Of a DNA stretch of 64,000 nucleotides, positions 1-11,749 are shown in pieces (within the stretch, counting starts at the first letter, position 1; each line of letters begins with the position of its first letter). The stretch lies in assembly GCF_042100115.1 (NCBI RefSeq), contig NC_091272.1:5270001-5334000 (forward strand), in the 5' to 3' direction. Source of the stretch: Alternaria dauci (lineage: Eukaryota; Ascomycota; Dothideomycetes; Pleosporales; Pleosporaceae). The notes under the pieces were generated by a model. The model was given only the letters and a program-made list of their open reading frames with translations. It did no database searches and had not been told where the DNA came from. The position numbers were made by a program, and so were the translations under genes.

Positions 1-503
1 GAGGTGTTCGTGGATCTGGAGTGGGATTACTAGCTCTTCTCACATGGCCACTTCCACTAGGTCTACTTGCATACCATATCTATCTCATCTGGGCTGGCAT
101 GACCACGAACGAGAGCGGCAAGTGGGCTGACTGGCGAGACGACATGGCGGACGGTGTCGTGTTCCTGGGGCAGAGACGCGAGGATACCATGCAAGAGTAC
201 CGCTCAACAACACCCTCGCATAATCATGCACATGCCTCTGCGCATTCTTCATCATCAGCTTCGCCCTTCCCAACGCCTCCGGAAACCCCGCCCGAAGAAG
301 AAGAACCCCCAACCACCTGGCCGATAGAAAGCAGGCACATACTTATTCGCACGCAATCGGGCCAACCACCCAAAACTCTCCCAAGTCGCATCAGATCGGT
401 AGCCAAAGAAGACAGCTTTGAACGAGTGTGGAACCTGGCGGCCGTTGAGAATGTCTACGACTTGGGTTTCTGGGACAACATTCTAGAAGTACTGTTGAAC
501 TAA
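1..503 (+). CDS. SWF1: Palmitoyltransferase Swf1-type, C-terminal part
   Basis: Partial gene running off the left edge; the first full codon in frame begins at base 3 and the stop is at 501-503. The visible ~167 residues hold the end of a transmembrane helix (LAYHIYLIWAGMTTNE), followed by a cytosolic tail with a proline/glutamate-rich stretch and the ending NVYDLGFWDNILEVLLN. The TTNE motif after the last transmembrane segment is typical of DHHC palmitoyltransferases, and the combination AGMTTNES-KWxDW with a YDLGFWDN tail fits the fungal Swf1 subgroup, which palmitoylates SNAREs at the ER. The DHHC cysteine-rich core itself lies outside the window, so catalytic residues cannot be checked. 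Other Pfa-type DHHC enzymes are less likely. Confidence 0.8.
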   Translation, partial: GVRGSGVGLLALLTWPLPLGLLAYHIYLIWAGMTTNESGKWADWRDDMADGVVFLGQRREDTMQEYRSTTPSHNHAHASAHSSSSASPFPTPPETPPEEEEPPTTWPIESRHILIRTQSGQPPKTLPSRIRSVAKEDSFERVWNLAAVENVYDLGFWDNILEVLLN

Positions 504-859
504 ATAGACACCCCACATCGATTCTTGGACCCTGTCCAATACACTCTACATGCATTTGTTCGGCCCTACCCCAAGCGCTATCTCTGTACCGTATTGAATC
601 CTAGACCCTGCGCCTGTTCGTGCTAAAACCTGTTGCCCATCCCAGCCTTCCACGTACAGCTATGACGTCATACGACCAAACCTCAACACGAACCTGAGAC
701 GGCACATATACAAAAGATTTAGTACCGCCAGACCCGCGGAGTATAATCCGTTACCCGCCTCGCATTTTTTGGAGTTACTAATAACGTACATCTCGATCAC
801 AACACCAATTCAAGACCCCATATTTTCAAGAAAGAACAAATCACCTGCACGATTTCAAA
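504..859. other. Intergenic region
   Basis: 3' flank of the palmitoyltransferase gene and 5' flank of the next small gene. No credible reading frame, repeat or RNA gene seen. Confidence 0.6.
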
Positions 860-1408
860 ATGACACAAGCCGTATCGAAGCAGGATGCCTCCAAGCAGCA
901 AATGCAGCAGCAAAGCCAAGCTGCAGGAAGCAGAGAGGTGCAAGAACACCATGCCAGTGCCAACGCTTCTGTACGTTCATCTCCCCCCATAACTCCTTTT
1001 CCCCCTTTTCTATTCCGACGATGACACTCACATCAAATGTGTTCTCCTACTACAGGCTGGTCTAAACCTCAACATCTTCGGCGCCCTCTCTGGCGCTTTT
1101 TCCTCCAAGCAGAAGAAGACTACGCATCAGAATGCTGATGGTTCGTCGACTACGACCGAAGATAGACATGACAAAGGTATCTATCCCATCTCCCCCGTTC
1201 ATCTCGCCTCAATGTCTCCCTAGCAAGACAGTATCGGCTAACAGTCAATCCAGGTATGGCGAATGCGGCAGCTGGCGGCCGCGGAAGTGCATTCGCAGCT
1301 GCGAATGCACAACAGTCTAGTTTGAAAGCAAAGGAGAGTGGCGTGGGACAGGAAAGTAAGCAAGGGAAGAGCGTGAAGCAGGTTGATCATTTGGGTATTG
1401 AGGGCTAA
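860..1408 (+). CDS. Small three-exon hypothetical protein (128 aa)
   Basis: Reconstructed by splicing: exons 860..970, 1056..1176 and 1254..1408. Introns 971-1055 and 1177-1253 both have GT..AG ends and keep the frame. The start ATG lies in the context TTTCAAAATGACA and the stop TAA is at 1406-1408. The protein begins MTQAVSKQDASKQQMQQQ, has a middle hydrophobic patch GLNLNIFGALSGAFSSKQ, then an Ala/Gly-rich piece and a Lys-rich end SVKQVDHLGIEG. It is hydrophilic and rich in Gln, Ser and Lys, with no signal peptide or membrane span. I recognise no family. The support is the consistent frame across two introns and the protein-like composition; expression is unproven. Exon 3 contains a 24-base perfect palindrome (see repeat at 1287). 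Confidence 0.6.
1287..1310. repeat. 24-bp perfect palindrome inside an exon
   Basis: The arm GTGCATTCGCAG is followed immediately by its exact reverse complement CTGCGAATGCAC, with no spacer. It lies in exon 3 of the small gene and encodes the alanine-rich part around SAFAAANA. Confidence 0.9.
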
Positions 1409-1730
1409 AAGGGAAGAGGCGAGGATGGTTGGTTGGTAATGTTGTAATAGATTCCTTGAGCTACGCGGAGAGTGAAATATCAATGATTCATGAATGATCA
1501 TAGTATTATGCTATTACGCTAACCGAAAGGCGCTGCGTCGATAAGAAGTCCATCGCGAAGCGTGCAAAAACAACCACCATCGTGATATCCAACGCCATGA
1601 ACCAAAACACCCAAATATAACAAAACGCTATGCTAGACACGGTATATGCAGGACACCCCCAACCCAACCATCCCAAATCACCAAAAACTCAATCCCCAAA
1701 ACTCCAAGAGAAGAAAGGAAAAAGCTCCTC
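1409..1730. other. Intergenic region
   Basis: Convergent 3' flanks of the small gene (+) and Med13 (-). AT-containing, no reading frame with support. Confidence 0.6.
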
Positions 1731-4700
1731 CTAAACCACCCCACCAATCTTATTCAAGCCCTCCACCCCCCTCTTAGCAGCAACCACATGCCAAGGCACC
1801 GTCCCATTCCTCGTCCCCCTCATCCCCCTCAATTTCGCCAACAACCCCAACGCCCTAAACTGCCCCAACACCTCCTTCAACAACCCCTCAGCCGTCGTTC
1901 TCGTTTGCGGCGTAGGCGTCCACATAAGACTCGTCGTGCTTCTCTGTCCCACATCCTGACCGGGCCCCGGACTCTGCGGCGTGCCCGGGTTACTAGCATA
2001 AGGATTTGGCAAGGACGACGCACCCGGGCTAGGAAGATCTGAAGATGTGGATGCAGCGGACGGGGTACTAGCAGACGATGATGATGGGGGGAAGGGAGAA
2101 GCTGCTGCGCGGGTTGAGCCTACGGCGCCGATCCAGAGGAAGTTTACTGCTACGACGATGGGGCCTGGTTCCGGGTCCGGGATCATGTGTGAGATGCTGT
2201 TGCGCGTTTGTTGGGTTTCGCCGCGTTTGACTAGGAGGCCTGATATAAGGGCGGGGCTGAATTGGGTCGTTGAGTGTGTGTTGTGGAGGCGGTGCGCGAG
2301 GATCACGCCCCAGGTTTCGTCTGTGACGTCGATCAAGCGCGCTTCTGGGTCTGCGGATAGGTCTGGGGCGGAAGGGTCGGCGGAAGGTGTTGCAGCGGGT
2401 GTTAGACCTGGTCCCAGGTCCGACGGGGAGACGCCAGCTTGCGGTGTGGAGTCTGGGGTATTTGTAGTGCCACCAGTAGTCGTGCTTGGCCCTGCCATGG
2501 TCGGCATAAACTTGTACGGAGGGTCCGCATCTATCGTTGTGAGCAATGTGACGAATACGTTGATCTGCGTCGGACATGAGATCAGGAAAACCCAGGTCTC
2601 TAGCTCTTCTCTTTCCAAAACCCCAGCTTTGGCGATGCAGACACGCCAGTTGACACGCCTTGACTGCAAAATCTCGATAGTGGTCTGCCAGATCTCTTTC
2701 GCAACCTCTCGGAATACGCGTGTACCCAAGTGATACGAGACGACTGCTTGTGACTTGCCGCAGCTGTCAGTCCAAGCTGCTGTCACCCACGTGCCATCGA
2801 GGCTGATCGCGTACCCAAGATGCATATACGTGTTTTCCCGAAGCAAATCCTGCGCCGGCTCAGCGATAAGCTTGAAGGGTATGTTGCGTGGAAGTGTCTC
2901 TTCGAGATGAAATGCAGGTGCTGCGTATATGCTAAGGGATGTTTTGTCTCCGCTAGGTGCACTTGGTGGGCATCGGTCGTAAACTTCTCGTGCAAGGCTG
3001 AAATACGTAGACGGATCCAGGATGACTGGAGTGTCAAATGAAGCGATGTATTTTATCGGCACAACCTGAAGCACAAGGTCTGGCTTTTGCTGGTCCGGAC
3101 GCCCTGGTGATGCTTGACCGTAAGCCTGGAAGAGCGCCCAGAAAGCCGAACACAGCTCCCACAATGCGGATGGGCCGCCGAAAGGATCAATCATGTAAAT
3201 GACAAACGCGTCAATCTTCGCATCATGCTGCTCGCGTATCTTCGCATGCTGTATGGCAAGAAGCTTTCCAAGTTGGATGCAAGTCTCTCTGAGAAGCTTG
3301 AACGTCTCCGCCGGAGTGATGGCTGAGCTTGCCCTCACAGGGACAAGACCCCCTTCAAACTCGACAACCGTCTCGACTCGACTGTGCGTACCGAGCTTGC
3401 AGCTGTCGTAGGCAAGCTGAAGGTTGAGTAAGAAACTCTCCAAGCACGACCTAAGAGCATCGCTATGTGGGTAAATGCAGAATGCAACGACATTCTTGGG
3501 TGAGCTAATAGGTGACAGTCCCAAAGGCTCCCAAAAAGCTACTGCAGGGGGCAGCAAGTCCCAATGCGTTTCTGCGCGGCGCACCCTCAAGAATGGTGCG
3601 TTGATCTGGTACATGTGGCTCCCAGTCACCGCCGGTCCGTCGTTCTTTCGCGTGGCTGGCCTTTGCTGTGCTTTTGCTAGGGCCGCATAGTCCTGGAAAA
3701 CTTCGTGCACACCTGCCAGAGTGGGTAGGTCACATTCTGCAGCCCCTGGGAAAATCTCTCTAATGACCGTGTGCCAGCGCGTCTCTGCCGTAGCCTCGTT
3801 GACAGGTTCTTTCTCAAAGGGCAAATCCTCCCCTAGGAGATCAAGCGTGGTCTTTACAATCTGGTCTGTCACAATTTGCGTGATAGAGATACTGTCCTTA
3901 GCGCTCAAGGGCTTTTCTTCTGGGACTTCATAACTCATCTCAGGCTGAGAGGTGGGGGTATCAGGCATTTGCGCAGGGCTCGCCTGCAGAGCAGGAAGGC
4001 TGTAGCGTGCACCAGCTATATGTCGTTCCATTGGAGAAGGGAAGTGGACCAGGGACCAGTCCCATACACTTGGCTCAAAACTGCTCAGGTTCAACTCATC
4101 AAGTTGCAGACCGTGCAAGTCATACCAGTCGCCTCCCATGGAATCCGCAAATGACGTTACAGATAGCGGTGTAGCGTTACCTTCGCTCTGTAGTTTTCTC
4201 TTTGCGGGCATGATGAGGCCGCCTATGACAGCTGCGGGCGTCATTCCCGCTTCCTCTTCTTCTTCAGAATCTTCATCAGATTCGTCTGATGTATCACTAG
4301 AATCTGAGTCTTCATCGGTTGCTCGAGCAAGAGATGCTATCTCTGGTATCTGGTTCGTAGATGCGGCACCCACAGAGATACGAAGCTTCGTGAGCAGAGG
4401 AATTTCTCGTAGACTTTTGGTCTGCGTTACAACTGGCCTGGGGCCGGGGCTTGGGTTGGATGAGTTTTGGTTGATGTTATCCCCAGGGCGATGCGCACTG
4501 AATCGCCCGTCCTGGTACTTGGCATCGGACATGCTCATCTTCCGACTGAAGACTACCGGACGGAAATGAGCATCATGCTTGGTGTCCACAGGTTGGCTTG
4601 GTCGAGTATGCGATGCTAACTTTTTAGGCGGAGATGGCTGCAGCGCCTTGGAAATAGCGCTAGGGCTTAGCGGTGGAGTAGGCTCCTTGGAGAATGTAAC

Positions 4701-6796
4701 CTTTGCTTTGGCGGCTGGGGCAACCGATTTCTCATCAGACAGGTTAGGGCTTTCGACCAAGGGCACCTTGGTGGTCACTGGCTGCTTGCCTTTGTCTTCC
4801 TTCTCCACTTCCATGGCAGGCTCGGAAGCTGTAGCCAGCGCGCTTTCGAGGGCAGCAAAGGGGTCGGAGGCGTCTTCCTCGGGTGGAGGTTCAGGAACGG
4901 TTTGCGACTCTTGCTCGTGCGACGTGTCAACAGGTGCAACGTTGCTTTCAGGCAGTGGGGGCGCGTCTAGCATGTCAACGTCGTTATCGTCTGGCTCGTC
5001 AAAAAAGTCGAAGTCGTCCTCGTTGATGTGGTCCCCTCCATATCCGTCTTCGTCCATGTCGCCAAAGAGGTCGTCGTTGCCACCTGATGTGTTGAAGTTA
5101 TCCGGTGCTGATGGAACGACGGGAGAGGTCAAAGGCATATGTTGTTCGTCCGCTTTCGTGTCGACCTGTGGAGCAGAGAGGTTGATGGCAGGGTTGCTGC
5201 CTCCAGGGGCTAGGATAACGTTGGAGACTGTACCAGACACGCTCGGTGTGTCGCTATGGGATAATGCAGTGCCAGGAGCAACCCCATCCGGAGGGGTGGG
5301 GTAGACACCGCCTACAGCTTGCAAGTCACCGTAGGCTCCGCCACGGGCATTGAGTGGTGATGACGGAAACAAGTTCTGTTGTTCATCTTTGCGACGGGCA
5401 GAGTCTTCCTCGGCCTTTTTCGCTTTCCGCTTGGCCTCAAGTATCTTGTCACGGTCCGGTTTTCCTAGAAACCATTCTTGTGCAGCATCGAGTGGGTCTT
5501 TGAAGCCCATGGATTCTGGCGTCTCATACCACCTTAGCATACTATGTCCTCCCACAGTCGAGTCTGCAGATGTCAAGTCATGCTCTTCTGAACTGTAAAA
5601 GAAACACAATGCGCGCGGCCAGAGGACGTCCCGATCGGGGCCTGCAAAAGCCGGGCTCGAGACTGTGGGGCTGTTCGACAAGGTTGTACGTATTCTGACC
5701 CAGGAGCTCTTCTTCTCTAGGTCAGGCAAAGCATAGCCCTTCCAGCCTAACCAGCGCCTGACACTCGACTTCCAACTCTCAATGCTTTGCTCTAGAGTGG
5801 CGAGTCTAGTACGCTTTCTGTGACGGAGACCAACCTCCTCTATGATAGAATCAAGTGGATCATCAAAACTCGAAATCGTCGCGAGCAAGCCGTTCGGAGC
5901 CACTCGTATGCATTTGCCAAGGAGCCATTTTTCCTCAGCTTGGGTCGAGATGTCGCCGACGCAGCGGATGTCAGTCTTGTAGTCAGTGAACGTCGAGACT
6001 AGGAGCGTGCCGGAGCTAGCCCAGTGTACATTCACGCTAGTAAGGCGATGCACAGGAGCTGGCGCTTCAGTCTCATGAGGATCCTCGCCAGCTCGTTTGC
6101 AAGCCTTGGACACGAATGTGCGGTAGTTCAGGGCAGTCACGCTGCAATCCTTGACGACGTTGGACGAGATGAGTGCGACGACAGACGATATGAAGAGCTC
6201 ATAAATGGTGAAACAATCGGGCGGTGGAGGGGGGTCTGATGCTTGGGGCTGAGCGCTGCCTTGTGCTGGTCTCGCGCTCCCAGCATGCAAGCCCCTTTGT
6301 GGTTGTGTGGCTGATGGAGAGTTGTTCGAGGCGGCGGTCGTATTGGGATTGCCAAAGCGCATGGGGGGTCGCACTAGATCGATGGCTTTGGTGCATCCTG
6401 TCTGCTCGCCTAGCACGTGTTAGTCGGGTGTTCTGGGAAGGAGCAATGGCGACGTACTGTGCAGGCGATAGCCGTCGAGCTCTGGGGGTTCGGCATCGCT
6501 CGGCTCTGCTTTGTCGAGGGTCGTCGGCGTGAACAGCCAGAGCCACGGTCGAGTTGCATCCTGGGCGACTAGGTGCAGGTCCTGGCGCAGCTGGGCCTCG
6601 ACGGCGCGTATGTCTTCGGACGTGTTCCAGTCGCGCGTCCGGGAGGAAGTGGGGGTGGTGGTGCGGGTGATAGAGAAGGCTTGATATGCGATAGCCTCAA
6701 AGTCTCCCTGTGTATCGTCAGCACATGGCGGCGCGCGCAACCCTCGAGACGTACTATAGCTTGCGCATTCGTATTACAGGTTTTGAGAAATTCCAT
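1731..6796 (-). CDS. MED13: Mediator complex subunit 13 (Med13/Srb9/Ssn2)
   Basis: Largest gene of the window. Exons on the minus strand: 6796..6755, 6707..6458 and 6409..1731; introns of 47 and 48 nt with GT..AG ends restore one frame of 1656 residues. I chose the start at 6796 because the first exon encodes MEFLKTCNTNAQAI, which joins GDFEAIAYQAFSIT, the N-terminal pattern I associate with fungal Med13. Med13 links the CDK8 kinase module to core Mediator in the nucleus and mainly represses RNA polymerase II transcription. The middle (roughly residues 420-850) is a long acidic, Ser/Pro/Thr-rich disordered region with serine-aspartate-glutamate runs. The C-terminal third carries the MID/PIWI-like part (for example LGYAISLDGTWVTAAWTDS) interrupted by Ser/Thr/Pro-rich inserts. 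It is divergent from the downstream ENP2 gene. Confidence 0.92.
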
Positions 6797-7386
6797 TAGA
6801 GAGACGGCTCCTCTTTAGGGGACATTCAAGTGGTATTCGCGGCGTATTTTCACTCCAAAGACTGCGCTGTACACCTTTTCCATCAACTCCGCTGCGGTCC
6901 GCCCAACGCGTCACGCGCGACTGTCTCTATCAAAGCGAGGTGGGTTGTGGTGTAGGCGGGGCGACGAGGGCTAACGTGTGGGCATGATCTGGACGCGTAT
7001 CTGTCGTTGGAAGATGGAGCATGGCGACCCGCATGCGAACCTGAGCAGCGGCGGTCCCTTGCAATCGGCACTGCCCGATTCAACCAGCGGTACAAGTGCT
7101 AAGTATGATGGAGAGCCCAGGCCCGACTCGACTCCAGCGACGGCGAAAAAGCACGCAAATGCAAATGCAGATGCGATGTATGTCAGCGAACAAACAGAGC
7201 CCGCGGCTCGGCAAGCAAGCGGCGCGCCTCGAAGCCCTTTCTTAGCCCGACTCGCGACCACCACCCATGTCCTGTCCTGTAATGTGGAGGTCTGTGCATA
7301 CAAGTTTGCGGACCCACTTTAATACTTTCGTCGCGAACTTCTTCGTCGCCGCTGCTACCGGTCGCAAAACTTCAAACGCCGCCGAC
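6797..7386. promoter_or_regulatory. Divergent intergenic region MED13 / ENP2
   Basis: 590 bp between two divergent starts, so it should contain both promoters and 5' UTRs. I see no individual element I can defend; short open frames here look like chance. Confidence 0.5.
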
Positions 7387-9596
7387 ATGAAGATTTCCAC
7401 GGGCAACGTCCCCGTCTACACCATCAGCGGCAGCGAGGCGCGCCCCCTGCCAGAGTGGCTGATCCGAAAAAGAAAGCGCAGTCTGAAGAACGACCCCGAA
7501 TTCGCAAACCGCGTGGATTTGCTGCAAGATTTCGAGTTTGAGGAAGCCAGCAAGTGCGTGCGTGTGAGCGAGGATGGAGACTGGGTCATGAGCACAGGCA
7601 CCTACAAGCCTCAAATACACGTCCACTACCTGCCCCATCTATCGCTGTCTTTTGCAAGACATACCAATACTCTTGTGCGTTCTTTGCTAGCCACATGCAC
7701 ACGTCATGTACTGACTTTTCGCAGAACCAAACCTTTCACCTCCTCTCCTCCGACGCTACCAAGAGCGTACATCTCCAGCAAGATCGATGCATCGAGTTCC
7801 ACACCGGCGGGGGTCTCCACTATGCGAGCCGCATACCACGTTATGGTCGCGACCTCATCTACGACCGAAGATCCGCAGAGTGTCTGGTACCGTCCGTTGG
7901 CGTGAATGCAGACGGCATGGGCGAGTGCTTCAGACTGAACCTGGAAGTTGGGCGCTTCATGAGGAGTTATGAAATCGACGTGGGTGGGGACGACGTGACG
8001 ACAGTTGGAGCTGGTGCTCTTCAGGGTGGCATCAACGCTGGTGCAGTCAACACCGGTGCGATTGCCGAACAATCGCACGGTCTCCTCGCCTTCGGCACCT
8101 CCATTGGAACGGTCGAGTACTGGGATTCGCGATCAAGGAACAGGGTGGGCATACTTTCTGCCCCTCCGGATGCATACGAAGGAAAGTCTGAAGTCACAGC
8201 TCTGACGTTCCCATCGTCGGGTCTGGAGGTTGCTGTAGGCGACTCAAACGGCATTGTGCAACTCTACGACCTGCGATCCCCGAAACCACTACTCAGAAAA
8301 GATCAAGGATACGGCTACCCGATCAAGAACATCATCTACCTCGACGGCGCGCAGACTGCCGAACCCAAGATCCTGACCGCAGACAAGAGGGTAATCAAGA
8401 TCTGGGATCCAAAGGACGGCACACCATGGACCTCCGTTGAACCTTCGGTAGACCTGAACCACGTTGAGTGGGTACCGAAGACGGGCATGCTCTTGACGGC
8501 GAACGAGGGTAGGCAACAGCATTCCTTTTTCATTCCGCAGCTCGGCCCAGCGCCAAGGTGGTGTCACTTCCTCGACAACATTGTGGAAGAAATGGCCGAA
8601 GACCCCAACGACCCCAACGCTTTCGGCAAGGGCGCGTCTGGAGATGTTTACGACAACTTCAAGTTCTTGACGCTCGACCAGCTCAAGCAGCTATCACTCG
8701 ATCACCTTGTGGGAACCACAAGTCTCCTGCGACCATACATGCACGGTTTCTTTGTCGCCCAGAAACTGTACGAAGAAGCCCGACTTATCTCAAACCCAGA
8801 CCTGTGGCAAGAACAGCGCGCCAAGAGCATCGCCGAAAAGATCAACAAAGAGCGCGAAAGCAGGATTCGCGGCAACAAGAAGGCGGCAGTCAAGGTCAAC
8901 AGAAAGCTCGCAGAGAGGATATTGGAAAAACAAGAGGAGCAGGAGCGGAGAAGAGCCAAGCGCGTTCTCAAGAACGGCGGCGACGACGACATGCTGGAGC
9001 CGTCCGCCGCACCTGCCGTCGAAGAGCCCGTCAAAGCAGAAGGTGTTCTCAACGACCCGCGTTTCGCCAAAATGTTCGAAGACCCCGAGTTCGAAATCGA
9101 CGAGCAAACCCGCGAGTTCCAGCAGCTCAATCCCAGCACCAAGATACCCAAGGGTCTCACTGCAGTCGAACAAGAAGATCTGGAATCAAGAAAGGGCTCA
9201 TCCGACGAAGACTCGTCCGACTCGGAAGCCGACAAAGTCCGCCCCACCAAGAAGCCACAGCAAAAAGAAGACACATCGCGCATCTCATCCGGCAACTACC
9301 GCAAAGCGGGACACCGATCCCAACGCCCTGGGCCCGAAATGGTCGTCTCGTCATCGAACCAACGGAAAGTTGGATCAACGTCCAAGGACAAGACATTCGG
9401 CTCGCGTGTCTCGAAACTCAAAGACAGGAGGCCTGCGTCGACTGCGAATACGACGACGGTGGTGGGCGAGCGGGAGATTACGTTTGCGCCGGAGAGGAAG
9501 CAGAAGAAGAGACCGGAGCAGGAGGGCCAGAGGCATGATCGGAGGAAACAGGGTGATAGGAGGAATGCTAGCAATAATGTTTTTAGGAATATGTAG
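7387..9596 (+). CDS. ENP2: Ribosome biogenesis protein Enp2/NOL10 (WD repeats)
   Basis: Two exons, 7387..7674 and 7725..9596, with a 50-nt GT..AG intron; 719 residues. Enp2 (human NOL10) is a nucleolar WD-repeat protein of the small-subunit processome needed for early 40S maturation. The N-terminus MKISTGNVPVYTISG, the segment KPQIHVHYLPHLSLSFARHT and the post-intron NQTFHLLSSDATKSVHLQQD are typical of the family, followed by a WD-type propeller to about residue 350 with recognisable strands such as LLAFGTSIGTVEYWDSRSR. The C-terminal half is highly charged: EEARLISNPDLWQEQRAKSI, a Lys/Arg/Glu coiled-coil-like stretch, the conserved NDPRFAKMFEDPEFEIDE motif, and a basic tail. Length is close to that expected for the family. 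Confidence 0.93.
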
Positions 9597-10514
9597 AGGA
9601 GTGTCTTTGCGATGGGCGTGGGTAGGATGGAGATGGGCTTATTAGACATGAATGATACCCTTATCAAATCACAACTATGTTTCGTTGGCTGTGTGATGGC
9701 AGATGCGAACTCGATCTAAAGTGAGCAACATTTGGAAGCTTTTAAATTGATCAACTTCCAAAATGTGGTTCCAGCGAATTGAACTACTTGTATATCTGTT
9801 TCTTTCGTGTTCATCTCGTAACAGTACAGCTCTTCTTTGATAGACGCTCAAGGACGTTGTGGTTTATACACAATAGTGTAGTACCTGGTAGATGCCAAGA
9901 CGGAACGACACACAATCACATCCGACATGATTGCACATCATCTGGACGTGGAGTCTTCGGCGACCGAACGTATTTGACGTGTCAAATACGTTATATTGTA
10001 TGACCAATGTCAAAACCATTGATTAATTTGTTGGATTGAACAATATCGCTCAATGATGATTGGATATAGGGAAGACATGTAGACAGAACACAATGCACTT
10101 CTACCCCGATCAACACAATCTCTTGGCAATTGAAGAACAGACATATACTTCCAAGGCAGACGACCTTTTTCGCGAGTTATCAGATGACCTGGGTAAGCTG
10201 CCGTTATTCCGACCCTCGAATCAGACAAAGATGCAAGTATTTTCAGACAAGTAGACAAACTCATATTGAAAGAGTTAAATCGATCTATCCCAACTGCCCG
10301 TTCGCGGCGGGATCAACGGATCAACGCCTGAACAAAGCCCACGCCATGTGAATGTACTCCAATATGTGATCAAGTTCACATAACATCGCCCCTCTATATA
10401 TGCCAGGCCCCGTCATCTTGTCCACGCGGGAATCCTCGTTCCTCGACTCAAGATCGAGCTTCAAATCAATGACATCTCTCTCGTGTTGTCTTCTTCCGTC
10501 GGAGGAGAGTATTC
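9597..10514. other. Convergent intergenic region
   Basis: 918 bp between the 3' ends of ENP2 (+) and cytochrome b5 (-). It is AT-richer than the genes and contains one clear inverted repeat (9967-9992). No supported coding frame. Confidence 0.6.
9967..9992. repeat. Inverted repeat with 12-bp arms
   Basis: Left arm AACGTATTTGAC at 9967-9978, two-base spacer GT, right arm GTCAAATACGTT at 9981-9992. The arms are exact reverse complements. It sits in a convergent 3' region and could form a hairpin in RNA or a cruciform. Confidence 0.9.
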
Positions 10515-11255
10515 TTACTCGGCAGACTGCTTGTTCATCATGGTGTAGGCAGCGAATGCAAGAGCACCACCAAGGAGGATGACGGCGTAAAGACCGACAC
10601 CGGTCGAGGCACCGTCGGTGGCGGTAGCGGTTGAACCGGGCTGTGCGTAGCTCTTGGGCTTTGGGTCACCCTCCTGTATTACTCATCAGCAAAACCGGTC
10701 TCTGTGTCGTACGTAGCCAAACGGTGCATGCCCGATTCGTAGACTGCGGAATTGTTCCGAAGTAGTTCCATCTCCCTCGGGCCAATGCCCCATGGCGGCC
10801 CGCAGTACAAGACAGACGTCGCGGATGGAACCGGATGTATAGAGAGAGGATCGAGGGAGTATAGAGAAAAGACGGAGGCTCCGTACCTGGCGCTTCAGCG
10901 TTCCGACGCGCAGACCATCGAGGATCTCGCGGGCTTCGTCCGAGTGACCGACATCCTCGAATGCCTCTGTTGAGTCCTGGCCTCCGACATCGAGCAGGAC
11001 CTCCTCACCACCTCTGTAAACACGTTAGCGCTCGCTCTTCGCACCATTCATGTGGTAAAGCACGGAGCGGGGCTTTTTTGCGATAGCAGGGGTGCGAAAT
11101 GCCGAGGTGTATTGCGCGGCGTGCGAGGCAGCAACGTACGGGTGCTCATCTACAAAGCTTGATGCGTTGTAGACCTTGTCGTGGACAACAATGTACAGGT
11201 CCTTCTTGGTGTTGTGCTCCGAGACGTCGGAGTAGGTGAATTCCTTGTCGGCCAT
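10515..11255 (-). CDS. CYB5: Cytochrome b5, tail-anchored
   Basis: Three minus-strand exons: 11255..11140, 11013..10887 and 10673..10515, introns of 126 and 213 nt, giving 133 residues. Start [20 protein letters not shown]. The heme-binding motif HPGG is created across intron 1 (VDEHP joined to [11 protein letters not shown]), and the second axial histidine is in [14 protein letters not shown] short Pro/Ser linker leads to one C-terminal membrane span ([20 protein letters not shown]) ending MMNKQSAE, as in ER tail-anchored b5. It passes electrons to desaturases, sterol enzymes and P450s. If intron 1 is not removed, the frame reads through into an HPYVAASH ending that destroys the HPGG motif, which supports the splice model. 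Confidence 0.93.
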
Positions 11256-11749
11256 TGTGGAGTTGTGTAGGAAATGCGAAACGTGTTCCGAAGCAGGAGA
11301 ATTGAGACGAGCGTAGTGCTGCGTGAGCCGAGGTGAGAATAGGACGCTGGAAACAAGGCGCAAGAGTCGTGGGGCGTTGGAGGTGAGGTGTCAGGTTGGA
11401 AAGAAACGGCGGATAAGAAGTTGTGCTCGTAGCGGGTTTAGCTCTCGCTCTCCGTTTAGGCGTATGAGAGGGCTGTGCTCGCAGTCAAATTGCGACTCAC
11501 CGATTGGCCGTCTGCCGCCTCACTCACCGACGTTCCCGAGCTCCGCCGGAACGGGTAAGAAGACCCTGTCTCGTGTTGATGGTGGGGCTGCAGGATTATC
11601 GCGGGGCAGTCCTTCTACTCTTTGAGTATCCAATTCCGCTAGGAGTGAGAGTTGCCATATCATGTCATGTCATTGAAAATCGCTTGCTATGCTAAAATGA
11701 TAAGATGCTTGTAACCGCTTACAACTCGTCTCACGTCGCTAAACCGCCA
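11256..11749. other. Intergenic region upstream of cytochrome b5
   Basis: Holds the presumed promoter and 5' UTR of CYB5 and the 3' flank of the next minus-strand gene. No supported gene. Confidence 0.55.

Noticed and set aside
4579..5304. 241-codon plus-strand open frame
   Set aside because: Antisense to the disordered middle of Med13; Ser/Gly/Val-rich shadow without its own features.
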